NCBI GenBank assembly: GCA_900239685.1
Contig: OENT01000465.1
Coordinates: 1-64,000, forward strand
Origin: Rotaria macrura
Lineage: Eukaryota; Rotifera; Eurotatoria; Philodinida; Philodinidae
Reading direction: 5' to 3'
Length of the DNA stretch: 64,000 nt
A program made the position numbers and the translations under genes. The notes below the pieces were generated by a model. The model was not told the DNA's origin. It did not search any database and saw nothing but the letters and a program-made list of their open reading frames with translations. Positions 22,111-36,100 of this stretch are shown here, one piece after another. Position 1 is the stretch's first letter. Each line of letters opens with the position of its first letter.

Positions 22111-23780
22111 ATTAGTTTTACCGAAATCGAAATCAATCGAACAAACATTAAGTGAATTCAGCCGCAAGCATTAGTCTAATACAAGGAGCGAATTGCTGCC
22201 TACTGGAGATGATTCAGATACATACGTATTTCTGTAGATAATTGCTATTGACTCAATTATTCTACTGTCAATCGATTTCAAACCCATGAATCCATTGGGA
22301 TACGATACATTAAGTTGCAATCAGTTGGGAAAAACCTAGCCGACGACCTGTTCTCGGTAGCTATCAGGTGGAAAATATGCTTCGATTCACATATTAAGAG
22401 TAAGTGTAGAACTAGTTAGTTCGTATCGAATGCATAGTTGCAGACTTACAATCTAATATTCTTTTTTTTAAATATAATTTATTTTAGATCAACAGTTGAG
22501 TTGAATAATTCTAAATAGAAAACGAGATACGACAAAATGATCGTTTCATATCATGATTAGTGTGCTCAACACATCTTATGCAATCAATCGAACTTCAGCT
22601 AAAGAGTTTCTTCTCATTTAGAATACTCTGTAGAGTTTATTTACTAATGTTAGGAGATAGGAAACATGAACTGCACTATTCGAACTCGGGCGATTGTCAT
22701 TTAGAAACTGCAGACAGATTACGGTCATTCAAAGCAAAACTCTAATAAAAATACAGCCTTATGCAAAAGACGAGATTTTACATTCTATCTTAACTCGCTT
22801 ACTAATCATGTTGAGAAATGAGAAAAACGATCACATTGGTATAAAAACTCTACTATTTTCAATGCAAGCGTCAATATGAATAAAAAGTCAACAAAAAAGT
22901 GAAATCCGCACGAACACCCAAATAACCTAAATTGTGAGGACATCTAAGTAGACAGTTTTCCAATAGAACTAAAAAAATCAAAACATTGTTGCGATTTTAT
23001 TTTCAACATCGTTATACTACTTACGGGTGAAAATATTGTGATAGCCTATTCAATTAGAAGATAATATCACGAATCTATTATAAAATCTTCAGCAAGAGTC
23101 AAAGGTCGATGATGAAACTCCTATTACATTAGGAAACAAAATCAATTCGAAGTGTTGTATAATTTATTAACACGATATTTACATCTAGATGGGCGTAATT
23201 TTTGCGTAGATTTTTCCGAGTTTTTTTATTAAAAGATTTTACGCTTAGATGGAGGAAATTTTGAATTAAAATCGTACCGATAGATTTAGCATCATTAATC
23301 AATGCCAGATAGAAGTCGAATTTAAAACGAAAAACTAACTAGACCATACACTGTAAGTAGGGAATATTTTTGCAGTAAGTGTATTTCAATGAAATTTCTA
23401 ATACGTCGTTTAGTATTTTTAGGTTGTTAGAAGTTTCACAGGTTACTCATATGTAGGTATATTACTCGTTTCGCTTTGGCTATTGTGCAGCGAACATTAT
23501 TAATTATTACTTTACATGTAAAAATATCAGAGATGCAGTATAGGTCTCGAAAAATAGTCTGAAAGTTAATTATACTATAAGGCATTGTGTCAAACAAGAT
23601 ACGTAGTTAACTCTATTTAGAATAGTTGTATTGTTCTAACAAGAAAATAATCACCGAGTCTTATTGTTTTTACTTGGTGGTTGTATCAAATTATAATATA
23701 TTAAAGAATTGTATGAGTATGAGACAATCAGAAAGAGAAACGAGAAAAAGTTGCATGTCAATAAGATACACATCATTGAC
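22111..23780. other. Spacer, nothing recognised
   Basis: AT-rich with only short, low-complexity open frames. Confidence 0.35.
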
Positions 23781-23802
23781 AAATAGGTATTCTTTTTTAC
23801 AA

Positions 23803-23898
23803 ATGGTTGCTCGTGGAAAAATAATGGGAAACAATGAATTATCAAAAATAGTACAGGAACAGCTAAACCGCTCATCAGATGATCTCAATCATAAATAG
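23803..23898 (+). CDS. Short exon-like frame (MVARGKIMGNNELSK), unrecognised
   Basis: Thirty-one codons from an ATG at 23803 to TAG, reading MVARGKIMGNNELSKIVQEQ and on to a DDLNHK end, with a balanced, protein-like composition. An acceptor-like AAATAG ends at about 23788. No partner exon was identified, so this may be a small terminal exon or a remnant. Unsupported by any family I recognise. Confidence 0.2.
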   Translation: MVARGKIMGNNELSKIVQEQLNRSSDDLNHK

Positions 23899-23899
23899 A

Positions 23900-25557
23900 A
23901 TACATCCATGCAACGCATGATATGTAACAATGCTGCTTTTTCATAGATAAATCGTCCGTAAATTACAGAAGCTGTAAACAATCTTTATGTTTTATGCATA
24001 AATTTTCATTCAAAGCTAAATTCGAAAGGACTGAAAATTGAGAAGACTCATTTTTACTTCAATTTTTCTCTGTTATTACAATATTGAACTTTAATCATCA
24101 TGTAGATGATGCGTTAAAATTAGATGTTATTAAAAGAATGAATGTGTTTTTCTTGTGATTATTCAGCTCAAGAGTAAAATCATGTTTCTTTACAAAAATC
24201 TGTCTTAATTATCTTGACATGACATTCCAGTTCATGTTTTCTCAAAATTTATCGTATAAACTATATATAATCCTAGTTTATTTTTGAACCTTTCATGAAA
24301 TTCATTTGGATTTAATCCTCAGCAGATGAGTTTTATCTAGATTAGATATTTTCTGTTAATAATTTCTGTTTGAAATGAAATATGCACAGATCTATATTGA
24401 ACAATTTATTCATACAGATTTCGTTCCAGAAGAACAACTGAAATCATTTCATATAATATATACACTTCTCAGATGTTCCTCTTATTATATTTCAATAAAC
24501 TACTTCATATTTGTTCTCTAAACAACTAAGAGAAAACTAATAAGAGAATACACAAGTATTATTCCAATAAAATTTCAATGTCGAACGGGTTCGTGCGAAA
24601 TAGAATACTCGAAGATGTTTTTACGGTTAAAATCTTGCGCGAACTATTTGACTTCGAAAATCTATGCGAGTTCTTTAAAACTTCATTGTTAAAACTATAC
24701 AAGCTGTTAAATGAGAATTATATCGTTTGTACATATATCATTAGTAAAGAATGAATTCGTTTATTTGAGATGATACCATTTAGATGTATGAGTCGTATCT
24801 CGTGACAAAGTTGTACTTTACATTGATGTGGGAATTTTTTCAAAATGTAAAAAATTCATTTAATCTTGATGATCTCTTTCTCTAGAGAAACTAATGATCT
24901 ATCGCAGACGAGAATATCAACATTGGACATTTTAATGAATAATCTGAATCTTATTAGAATCTTTTCGATTCTTATGTTTTCGAAAACATATTCTGATACG
25001 ACTGAACCATAGATCAGATTCAGTAACTTTCTATAGAAGAGATGTAAGAATATCGATCATCCAGATCATCATTTTAGGATCGAACATCAAATAATATGGT
25101 TGGATACAATAAGTTCATATTGTATTTTTATCGCATCGATATACAATGTGACAGATTCTGAATCTAGACAATTGTTCATAATGGCCATCGTTTGATAGAA
25201 ATGATACATGAAAGATTAGAATACATATCATTGCAAATCAATAGATATTTCAAAATCAAAAATAAATAGACAAACATTATTAACCATGATTCATATGAAG
25301 TACCCTGTAATCGATATAGATTGCGAAAAAAAATTGTTCATCTTTTGATTTTTTTTCCTCTATTCATTCCTAAACCAGCTATGTTTATTGTGTGATCCAG
25401 CATCGTCACCATATCTATATGCATCAATATGAATATACCCACCCTAGCAAATATAACTAATAAGTAAGTCAAGGCATATCTATGGTACACTTGATTGTAT
25501 GTAATAAATTTCGAGTTTCTTTATTTAAAAAAATATAGTATAGACAAAATCCGAACT
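23900..25557. other. Spacer upstream of the protease pseudogene's 3' end
   Basis: No supported gene. The minus strand near 25370-25450 reads GGYIHIDAYRYGDDAGSHNK after an acceptor-like GCTAG. It looks exon-like but joins to nothing I can identify. Confidence 0.3.
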
Positions 25558-26807
25558 TTAGACAAACGGATAACTAGGCATACTTGCTATTCCACATTGA
25601 TTGTTCTTGTTACGACTCATCAACATATAACCTTTGTTGTCCTAGGATTTACCTCATGAATTCGTTGCGGTATAATAATATTGGTTGTTTGAACCTGGTC
25701 TCATAGTGTCATAACCAACAAGAATAAACGAAAAATCCACTTGGTTCGATGAAGAATCCGGCTCATTATAAACACCTGAAGAATAGAATTAGAACGATGT
25801 GTGACTTACACCAACTACAACCGATATAGGGCCAATAGTAGCAATAGCTATCTTCAATGCAGTTTTATTGCCACTTGGACGATCGACAAAACCCTATTAG
25901 AAAAAAAAATCATAAAGAATAACGAAGAAATCAACATGTGATATCGAAAATATCCATAGTATCGATATTGTTTGCATTGAAACGACAATCACCATCCCGA
26001 GCTTCATACGCATAACTTGATTCCATATCCGATCCTTTGTTATCTTTGATGTTTTGGAACAAGGTGCCCATAGATCCTTCACGACAGCCTTGATTCCCGT
26101 ACTGAGTTAAACAATCTATGAGGTTTTGTGCCGATAATCGCACTAATTTTTGTCTTAATAAAATGTCCTTCAAGAGCACCTGTAGTATAAAGTGCCCAAC
26201 ATGAACCACATGAGTCTTGATATTCAATTACTTTTGTTTCTGGTCCTTTTTCGAGCCAATCTAGTAAAACTAGAAATCACACATGAGCTGAGAAAGATAC
26301 TATTACGGAATCTTATTTTTTCTTTCTATTATCAATGATTAACAGAAAAATTATATATAATAAGTACGTACTAACAGCAGAGGGTATGAAGACATTGGAT
26401 GGTGAAAGATATGTAAGTCAGTCGAGTGTACTTGAAATTCCGTGAGATGAATTCTTTTTAAGTCCATTTACCATGGTTCGGAAAAATTCTTTGCGTGTCT
26501 AAATGAAAGAAAATTTTAAAACACTACTCTAAGTCAGTATTCAAATAAATTCAGCATATTAAAAATATCAGATTATATACCATGTCAGCGAATTTATTGA
26601 TTTTGAGTGTATATGAATGTAAGTCGAGAGCAGCTTCTAGATTATGTCGATTGATTTTAGCTGCATTATTGTTCAAAATTGTTCGTCTAAACCAATAAAT
26701 AGAATTTATAAAACAAATAATATTCGAAAGTCTTATTTGTCAAACCGATATTTTTCTTCCATTCCATTATTATATTGTTTGTTAATTGTGCTTTTGAATA
26801 TATTCCA
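25558..26807 (-). pseudogene. Cathepsin-L-like cysteine protease (papain family), dead copy
   Basis: All parts of a cathepsin L are recognisable in order. Prodomain: WNIFKSTINKQYNNGMEEKYR, then the ERFNIN-type RRTILNNNAAKINRHN after a 60-bp intron whose junction restores an Arg codon, then INKFADM and TRKEFFRTMVNG. Mature domain: LDWLEKG, the active-site [38 protein letters not shown] and GFVDRPSG. C-terminal part: SSGVYNEP, ILVGYD, NNQCGIASMPSYPFV, ending at TAA 25558-25560. Breaks: a TGA inside the prodomain, a frameshift between CWALYTTG and LSAQNLIDC, a TAA before FYSSGVY, and two Trp codons of the NSWG..SW region turned to stops. The catalytic His (usually DHGV) is replaced (VDFSF). A working protease is excluded. 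Old exon boundaries remain canonical. Confidence 0.9.
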
Positions 26808-26869
26808 TGCATTCAAAGTTCGATAGCTTGTAATAGTTCCAGTTCGTACAAGTGACTGTGATCAGACCG

Positions 26870-27811
26870 TAAATGTAATGGATGTTGACCAAGTAAATCT
26901 ACGTGACGGTATGATAAAACGAATGTTTATTTACATTTTTAAAAAGAAAAGAAGATAACAAATGCATTGTCAATGTTGACTAGAGCATTATCATGGCGAC
27001 TTTCCCTGGTGTATTTCTCATCGGGACGAACATCTTTAAATGTCGATGTTAACACAATTTATTATTAAAATCTTGATAAAAATATGGTAAGATGCCTCTC
27101 TTCTTATCTGTAAATATTGACAAGATTAACTTTCACTAAAAAAATTAAACTTCAACGTTAATCTATATCTTCGTGCGATTTTCAGATCCTTCAAAACCTT
27201 TTAACAGTATCGCAAATATCATATCCTTGAAGTAGACTGTGTCAGATAGAACACTGTTTTTACTGAACATTTGCTTCGTTTCTATATGTTATTCTATTGA
27301 TGCATTCAATGGACTCGTTGTTTTACTTAGGTAAATTCAAAGTCGACATGAATCTATATCTCAGCTGACAGTTCAAAAATGAATCTGTGATATACATATA
27401 TATATATCAATTCGATTAGTACTTCATATGTTGATGGTTTTCGTTGAAAAAGAAAATATAGTGTATCGATGAAATTAATCTATGACTACAGTCGAAAGCA
27501 ACAGTCTCTACATCAACATTGTTATCCAGCGTATTTATTTGTTTGTATGAGTAGCCTTGAATCTAAAAGAACTCATATAAATTCGAAGTTTCATTTTTTA
27601 TTATAAGAAAAATAAGATGATATATGCCAAAGGTAATAGTAATGATTATTAGTGAAGTCTATTAAAAAGTGATGTAAGCTAACAATGAGGCTAAATCTGT
27701 AATTATTCTGAAACATGCATGGATTAAATTTTGAAGAACTAAAAACGTGAAAACTTTGAATATTTTTCTTTTCTCGAAATAGATTGGATCAATTGAACTC
27801 GTATGTTTATC
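26870..27811. other. Spacer, nothing recognised
   Basis: Contains a short TATATATA run near 27400 but no coding or structural signal. Confidence 0.35.
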
Positions 27812-28363
27812 TCAAAAGAAAAAAAGACGTAGTCTACTAGATCCACTCGAGACCACTTGTTGCTTCACCCATTTTAACCAAGGATCATCAGAGGAAGGCG
27901 AACGAAGTTGTTCATTCGTAGGTGTTAAAGCATTCCAGTAAGGTGTAAAATGTTCATCTAAAAACAGTAAATATTCAGCATCTCGTTTGTACGTATTAGC
28001 AATACAAGATCCGCTACGTCCATTGGGTCGAATAAAATCATATGGTGAAGAACGATCGTTAAAATCATCATGCTGACTCAAATATCCATTGATCGAAAGT
28101 GGATTCGGAATTGTATCATTTCCTTTGATTTTCTCTTCGATTTTGAATTCGATAACTGATTCGGGAATTCCACTATGCCGTACGTCTGGTTCTTTCGGAG
28201 GGATTTCATAATCGATTGCTTTAGCCCGAAGAATTACACGAGCGTTCGAAATCAAGTCTTTAGGTTTTGTTAATTTCACAACGGAACATGCCCAAGTTGT
28301 CAAAGTACAATGCCCAGTCAAAGATAGAATGACGAAAGCAATAATATTGTCTTGAAGAATCAT
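27812..28363 (-). CDS. Secreted protein of bacterial appearance, function unknown
   Basis: Intronless, 183 codons from the ATG at 28363. This start was chosen because MILQDNIIAFVILSLTGHC forms a signal peptide ending before TWAC; the open frame extends 67 codons further upstream but that part is not protein-like. Mature domain landmarks: SNARVILRAKAIDYE (about 39-53), GIPESVIEFKIEEKIKG (65-81), GYLSQHDDFNDR (93-104), FIRPNGRSGSCIANTY (110-125), AEYLLFL (129-135), TPYWNALTPTNEQLR (140-154) and DDPWLKWVK (159-167). From memory, this block order resembles uncharacterised bacterial exported proteins, with the Gly-Arg-Ser-Gly-Ser-Cys turn and the PYW..L.P.NEQL block. Horizontal origin is therefore inferred, not shown. 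Two mature cysteines (26, 120) could pair. The low-complexity RLRLFFF end is odd. Confidence 0.7.
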   Translation of the reverse strand: MILQDNIIAFVILSLTGHCTLTTWACSVVKLTKPKDLISNARVILRAKAIDYEIPPKEPDVRHSGIPESVIEFKIEEKIKGNDTIPNPLSINGYLSQHDDFNDRSSPYDFIRPNGRSGSCIANTYKRDAEYLLFLDEHFTPYWNALTPTNEQLRSPSSDDPWLKWVKQQVVSSGSSRLRLFFF

Positions 28364-29598
28364 AGATCTGAACTTGCGATGCAAACTAGGAGTGATATTG
28401 AATGTGAAGGAACAAACACTTTTTACACAATGATTTATTTCAGATTTTACTACTGATGCATGATGATTTTGTTCTATTTTTATTTTGATTTGAATTGTTT
28501 GTTCAAGGATGGACGAATTTGATAACGACATCGAAAAAGAAAAAAAGATGTCTAGGAATTGCATGACTCAGGTATCAAGACCTTCAAGCAGTTTTGTTAC
28601 ATATTTGGTAAATATTGGTTTCAGATGGATGACATACTTAATAAAGAGAAAGACTCAACTTTTAAATAAAGCAATTGTTCAAATTACACAACTGTTTTAC
28701 ATTCCTGTTAAGCTAGTAGATTGTTCAAGGCGAATTCGATTGTCTTATCGTCTAGGCACCTTACTAATTCTAGCTAAGTTCGATTCTTTCTATATCTTAT
28801 ACAATCGACGTATTTGAGATGGAATTATCTAAAAAAATAGTCGACACAACTTGCTCAGTAAAAAATTATTTTTAGCATAGTAATTTATTTCAGTAAAATA
28901 CAATCAAATGACATGTAGTGGTACTGTATAGAATACGAAATTCTTCGAATTTATGATACCCATCATCTGTCAACATGGACAATCATTTTTCTAGTTTATA
29001 TCGAAATAGTTTCATTGAAAAAAAAAACAATGAACATTAGTAAAAAAATATATATGCACTGAATGAGCCAACAAAATTGTTTGCTGAATATCAAATTTTG
29101 TACTGATAGTTTAATTTCTTTAATGATAATTAGTATATCAATAGAAAAAGAAGAACGTGCTAGCAGGCTGGTTTTTATCCTTAATTGAAAATAATCGGCA
29201 ATGATGTAGGAACTAGTTTATTACTGAATTTTTCTAATTTAGTATAAGAATTTCAAATCATTCATCACAATACAACGAACTACGAGCATGGAATTATGAT
29301 TGATAATTACAATATTAAAACGACAAACTTTCGTTGAATATTTCAAGAAAAGAAAAATTTTACTTGAAATCAAGTTCTTGAATGACTTCTATCGAATATT
29401 TGATAATTAAATAATCATTCACGTTCATCCAACAATGAAACAACATTACTATAATACCCCACGAAAATGCTAAATGGTAGATGTTTAGCGTATGATTCAA
29501 TCCATAGTCGTGATACTTGCTACCAATACAAACTGCATCACTGTAATTTTGTTTGAATTTATATCTATCCACAAAAATAAGCAAACTCAACTTCTTTT
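28364..29598. other. Spacer upstream of the secreted-protein gene
   Basis: The plus-strand frame at 28509-28817 overlaps the unused upstream extension and is unsupported. No other signal was seen. Confidence 0.35.
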
Positions 29599-30118
29599 TG
29601 TGTACTCAAAAAGTGAGTACACTCTAGAATCGGTCAGTGTGTCCGACCGTTAACACGATAACTCTTTACAAATACATTCGATTGAGCTGAAATTTTGTGC
29701 ACAGAATTTTCTGATGAATATCTCGGTTGAGTTCGAAGATGAGAAGAATCCGGCAAGAAATGGCTGAGTTATCGAAAAAGTTGTCATTTTTCACCAAACA
29801 ATCCCTGAGGTGGGGTACAGGGATTTTTTCAAAAAAACTTTTTTCTCAGAATTATCCACAACTTATGTAAAGTGACTCAGTTTTTAACGCTGATTCCGAA
29901 TCTGATATTAGTTTTGAACCAAATCGCAGCTTTCTAACATAACATTGGCTGCAAAAAGGTCTCAAATGCACAAAAACTGCATCTAGAAACAAAATTGCCT
30001 AGATATGTCTGAGATGATCAGTAGTTTTGGAGTTTCCCAAAAAGGTTTACCAAGATACTTCATCCGTGCACACATTCTAGAATGACTGATTTGTCTCATT
30101 CACTTTTTGAAGTACACA
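29599..30118. mobile_element. 520-bp element with terminal inverted repeats
   Basis: TGTGTACTCAAAAAGTGA at 29599 is matched by the complement of TGTGTACTTCAAAAAGTGA ending at 30118 (one extra base). Just inside, CTCTAGAATCGGTCAGTG and the inverted ATTCTAGAATGACTGATT also match in part. There is no open frame. No target duplication was found (flanks TTCTTTTT and TAACTCTC), so the superfamily is unassigned. Confidence 0.6.
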
Positions 30119-33100
30119 TAACTCTCGGACATAAGTCCGAAGTTTTCACATTTATTTTATTTCTAATTTAAAATGAATAATTTAGTACGTACAATACAGT
30201 AAAAGTGTACTTATGGGAAATTACAGTTTACTTTCTCGTGTTGTTAGAAGTATGATTCGACATAATTCATGTTTACATCATACAGACAAGCAATGATTAC
30301 GAACATTTATTTTCTCATACAACGGAACACATTTTTGTCACGTGATTGATATAGTTGACGATGAGCAAAAATGTTACTCATCATACCGTATCAATAGCGA
30401 TCTCATTGGCCAAGTAGTTGCATATAAGACTCGTACATGTTAGCTAGAGAATTGATTTAAGTACTAAAATACCAGTGAAAATCATAATTATGGAATATCA
30501 TCATATGGCACACTTTCGAGAAAAAAAAAGTCATTCATTGAATTCATTTGCTTGAATGATAATAGTAATTATTAGATTCATGGATGGTCGACATACTAGA
30601 TGTATAATTAATGCTGTTCTATTGTTTATGTCCCTGGAAATCAACCAAATGAAATCTATACTATGTACTTTAGTAGTTCCATTGTTTATGTTGCTTGCTA
30701 AAAATGAATATTTAAATAAAAATGTCGAGAACTATGAACCCTTGTGTGAAAGAAAGAGATCGTATGTATTCAAGTTACTTTCATCGTAATCTTTGAAATA
30801 TACTATTTTATTATTAACTATACATTAAGAATGTATATCATATGAATTCTATTGCGTGTTGACAGACGAATCTTATGTTTCACATTTTCATGTTAGTCAT
30901 AGATAGAACATAGTAAGTTCATAATACGTAAAATTCAGAAATCTACTTAACATGATTTTCATCGAATGAAAATTTGCTTATTTATTTGCATGAATCGAGA
31001 TAGAACAAGGAATAATTTCATGTATTCCCTTTCAAATATAATCATGCAACAGGTGTTTAATAGATGCCGACGAAAGTTCTGGAATATATTAATGTAATTA
31101 TCTAAATGCATATTCATGAGCAGATTCTTCAACATATTTCTAACTTTAATATTCTCATCGACATTGAAATATGCATGTGTAAAGCACTTATTGAAGATTT
31201 TCTATACCTTACTGTAACATGTTTGATCGTAAAATCTTATATGAACAAAGTCTGAAAATGTTTATCCATTCTACTAGATTGTTTTGTGAGCTTTTGAACA
31301 ATCGATATTACTTCAAAAAAATTTGTTCTTCAACGAGATTTTTATAGTACTTTTTCAAATCACATTCGATATAATTGACGGAATACAACGTGATCAGATT
31401 TATGTTTGTCAATTCAAAATTAATGATTGACCGTTGTGAGTCGTTTTTATTATTCTCAATTTTCTGTTGATGTTTGTTTTCACTCGATGTCATTTTTTTT
31501 TTGCAAATCCAATTATGTAATTTCATCAGCATTTTTGTCGTCAGCTGTGTATGCTAATACAAAACAAAAACTGAAGTAGACAAAAAAAAATAAAATAGAA
31601 TGCCTGAAAACATTGACTGTTTAATTTTTGAGAATTCTTCTGTGATTCTAAAACAACAATCGATTAACAAGACTTCGAATAAACAACGTTGGATATGATT
31701 ACTCTATTTACATAAATTATTCATTCAACTGAAATAAGCATTCGTGCAATGTAGTTAACACATGATTGTGTAACGGAAATTCAGACGGATTCGATTTTCT
31801 CTCTCATTCGAATGTTAAAACATCAGTTCGTATTGTACTTTTGAAATCAATTTTTTTCCTGCGCAACAGTAATTACAAGAAAGATCTCAATTCATATCTT
31901 CGATTGGTAACAACGGTGCTTGTTGAAAATTAGTCGAACAAAATACTGTTGTTGGTCGATAGCTATAAATTCAAAGATATAATCATAACTACGTCTGGCA
32001 TCGTGATATGATGGCGGTAAAATTATTACCATTGGCAATCATAAGCCATACAGTTATTTTCATGGTTAACATTGCAATAAGAAACATAAACGTTTGCTTC
32101 CTAGTTTTCAAGAATCTTTTCTTTCTTTAAGAAAATAACTATCGCATGTCTTACTAAATTAACACGTTTCATGAATAGATTTATTTCTTTTCTTTTTGTC
32201 TACAATCTTTTTGCAATTGTAATTGATAAAATCAATGAACCAACTAGAAATGTATGACATCATTATGAAAGATTGCAATGAAGAAATGTTAGCATAAAAG
32301 AAGTCGATCTTGAAATGATTGCAGTCGTTGTACTAAATTGGATTGCTCTCGAGAGGCAGAAATAAAATAAAAACAGCCATCCGTTTCATTTGGTTATCAT
32401 GACATTTCTCAATTTGGTACAGATACATATCAATGCTATTGTTGATTTGACGTCATTCTCTACGTCTAGTTAACATGTAAGAATTTGCATGAATGATTAA
32501 CGAGACACTCTAATTCGCATGTTCTCTAGAGAATGTTTGCTTGCTATGCAAAACGTCAAAAACGATTGCTAAAAATCTCTACAATCTAATCGTAAGTATG
32601 TGTAGTGAAGCTGAACCAACACTTCCTCAATGAAAACTAATTATGTGTTTTTGGACAAGTTTATCCATTTTTCCGTATGTATTAAAAAAACGTTAATAAT
32701 AATCAAGATAGAATGTTCGCAAGAATTACATAACATAACAATGATGTTGACTCCACTTATCCAATCATACTTAATTCATTCATAAAAGAAATTCAAATTA
32801 AGCGAATAGAAGATATAATTCTTCTATGTTCATTGGAAACTCGACTAATTGTAACAAGAGATCGTAGAATTAGTTTAATGAAAATCAAGTGCAAAAACTT
32901 ATCGCAAACTTATATCTCGAAAAGAACTCGACATTATATCTAATGTGTATCTAAAAATACGAGCCTACATATATTGACACCATAGTTTCTAGTTTCAAGC
33001 TCGTTTAAAGACATGTGCATGTCTCATCCTCAAATGTCAGATGTATTCCGAACACTATCTATACTAATTAATCAATGTTTATGAGTATTTCTATCACCAG

Positions 33101-36100
33101 TCTTCGACATTATTTTTATTTTTTGAGTGATGAATAACGCAGTCAACGTATTGGACGTGTATAAATAACAACGACAAAATTGACAGCTACTATTTCATAT
33201 TTCCTGAGTGAATCCTATTGATACTGAGTGTAGGATATCTTAAAAGCTTTCAAAACAAGACAAATGTTTGTGATGAAGCAATCGAGGCCTTAGATATATT
33301 TCATTCTGATGCATGTATACAAGAAATAAACTGCATCACATTGATAACAGATGTTAAAATAATTAATGATCATTTTTCAATACTATATAAACCGTTGTGC
33401 TCATACATAAAAATCATGTTTTGAATCAAATTAATATTAACGAAGCTGTTAACTGAGAACGATGTTTAATCAACATGACTAAATGAAAGTTTACGTTCTA
33501 CTGTCGAATGATAATATCAAAAAATTAGAAACTTAGTTTTGACACATCTATGTGTTATTTATTAGATTTAAAAGTTCTTCTACAATTTCATGAAAATGTT
33601 TTAGCTTCTCATTCTTTAACATAGATTGTGTGATACATAGTAAGATTCATGTTGAAATCTGTACATTAGATTGGAATGTTATTATCAACAGTCAATTCAA
33701 TAGATGATAAAGGGTACAATGATTTGCTTCCGACATTTCACTGTACGTGTTTAAAAACTGCTAAAACGAGCATTCGTTACGGCTTAAGCAATTTTATATT
33801 AAAACTAGCATGTGAACCCAAATTCTTGATATTCTTTTTCGAAATATCTTAGTTCACACGTAGCCACGAGATTTTCTCGTCGTTATATAGGCTAAACATA
33901 ATAAATTTCTTTGATAATAACTCCTACTCAAGAATGAGTAGCGAATTTAATTTTTATAACGTATTTAACACGGTGAAAAGAGATAGTTGTTGTCTTTTAT
34001 GTCTTATCTGTCAAGAATTATTTGAGCATAGTTTTTTTTTCAACGTCAACATGAATAACTTCTACTTGATGGAAGCAACTAGAAATAATTAAATCAGAAC
34101 AAAGAAGACGTGCACTACCTGTGCATGCTTGTCTTCATCAAAACAACTGTGAAGCCCCCCCCCCCCTTCTCTCCCCATTCACTTGATATGGTTCGTTTGA
34201 TTCAAAACTGCAAGTGAGACCTGTTAATGATTTCAAAGTAAAGATAATATTCGTATATAGTTACTCATCGATGAGAATCAAGATATGCATGTCTGATCAT
34301 TAATTAAAATTATTTTAGTACATCGAAAGGTGAAAATAGCTTGAAAATCTTTCACATAATCAATAGTATGCTTATTAGATACGGATGAAAAAAGTAGGAT
34401 AGTTAAAATTCCTTTAGGATCTGTCAATAGCAAAATTTTGATTTCAATTACTTTGAAAATATTCTTAGACTGAATAATTAGTTATCAACTTTGTAGAAAA
34501 TCCTTCAAATCGAATGTCGAAAGTTTTTAATAACATGTTTTTAATTATTTCTTAATGAGACAAAAAGAAAGACAGATTTGTTCTATCCACATGTACTTTG
34601 AAATTCATTCACAGACGACTCAAAGCTCATTCAATTTGTCTAAAGTTTCCATATTAAAAGAGACAAAGATTTGTAGAAATTGAATTTCCAAGGAGACTTG
34701 GATTTTAATACAAATATTAAAACAGAAAAAAAACTATGACGAGAAAAAGGATGTCAAGTCAAAATTCTTCAACTTCAGTGACTGGAGCAGTTGCACTACC
34801 AAAGAACAAAAGCTTTTCAATTGATGACTACTTCTCGCTTTCTGTGTCAGTCAACAACATGCGCATATCGTTCTGAATAATGAATAACGACCATAAACAA
34901 TCAGTGAAAGTCATGAACTTGAACCACACGCATAAGAAGAACAGAAAACAAGATTATTAATTCAATTTTCTTTCTATTCATATCATAGATAAAGATTAGT
35001 AACAATTGTTTCGTTTTTTTTTCCATTACAATTTTATCAGCATGTAATTGACTTTGTAATTAGTGACAGAGTATTATTTCAAAAGAAGGAAATGATGCGA
35101 TGAAAAGAAAAAGAGAATCAAGCAATGAACTAACTTCGTATCATGATTTCAAAGGAACACTTCGACCAAAATATGACAAATTCATTGACTTAGAATGATC
35201 ATCATTATGACTGATGATATTTTTCAACAATGCAATCATAGTTTTCTTTTGTTTATGTCTCAAACAATTCATTTCATTTCAATCTCTCAATAGAGTCCCC
35301 ATCGAAAAAATATCGATCCTATTGTTTTGTTAAACGTTCACAAATTAAATTTGTCCTATTGGATTATTGTAAACTAGTCTTCTTAACATAAAGAAATACA
35401 ACGAAGATTCTTTCTAAGCATTGTCATGCTTGTGAAAAAAAAGATTTTCATTTCAATTTTTGCACTAACAGAAACATATGTTATAGCGTGCAGTACTAAA
35501 AATAACAGTATCGTCTCTAGTTATCTTGAAAATAAAACATTCATCTGATGAGGAGGTACTCTCTAAGAGTTCTCATATCGAATGTTCGTGATCTAATTTA
35601 CATGAATATTAAAAAAAAAAATATCGAGTTCAATAATATAGTTGATTTTCAATTATTTCTTTTTCTCAAAACAATTACTTGAAATATAACGAAATACGAA
35701 CAATAAAATATCTTTCTATATCGATTGACGATAATAAAGTTTTGTTTCACAGTCAGTCTCAATTTCTTTTTCTTCATTTCCCTTAGCTCTTAAATTCTGT
35801 TATGATCTTTAGACGAGCATGTGGTGATGTGACTAGTCAAGAGCAATACATAGGAATTTTTTGTTTGACATCATAGTAAGTAATTCACATGCAATGAATA
35901 TTCATTAACAAACTATATAATGGTAAAGGAAACCAACAGGATGCTCAAAAGAAACTTGTTGTCGTTCGTATGACCTTTAAATTGAATGCAACAGAGAGAT
36001 TGAAAAAGAAAAAGAATGACAGTTTAAAGAAAATCTGTTCCTATGCTGTTCTATGATTACTTTTAATTTTTCTTTTTCTTCTGGGAAATAGTCTGATAAA

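Noticed and set aside
28364..28564. N-terminal extension of the secreted-protein frame to 28564
   Set aside because: The ATG at 28363 starts a proper signal peptide; the upstream 67 codons lack protein-like composition.
29599..30118. Tc1/mariner membership
   Set aside because: There is no TA at both ends and the terminal bases differ from the family.
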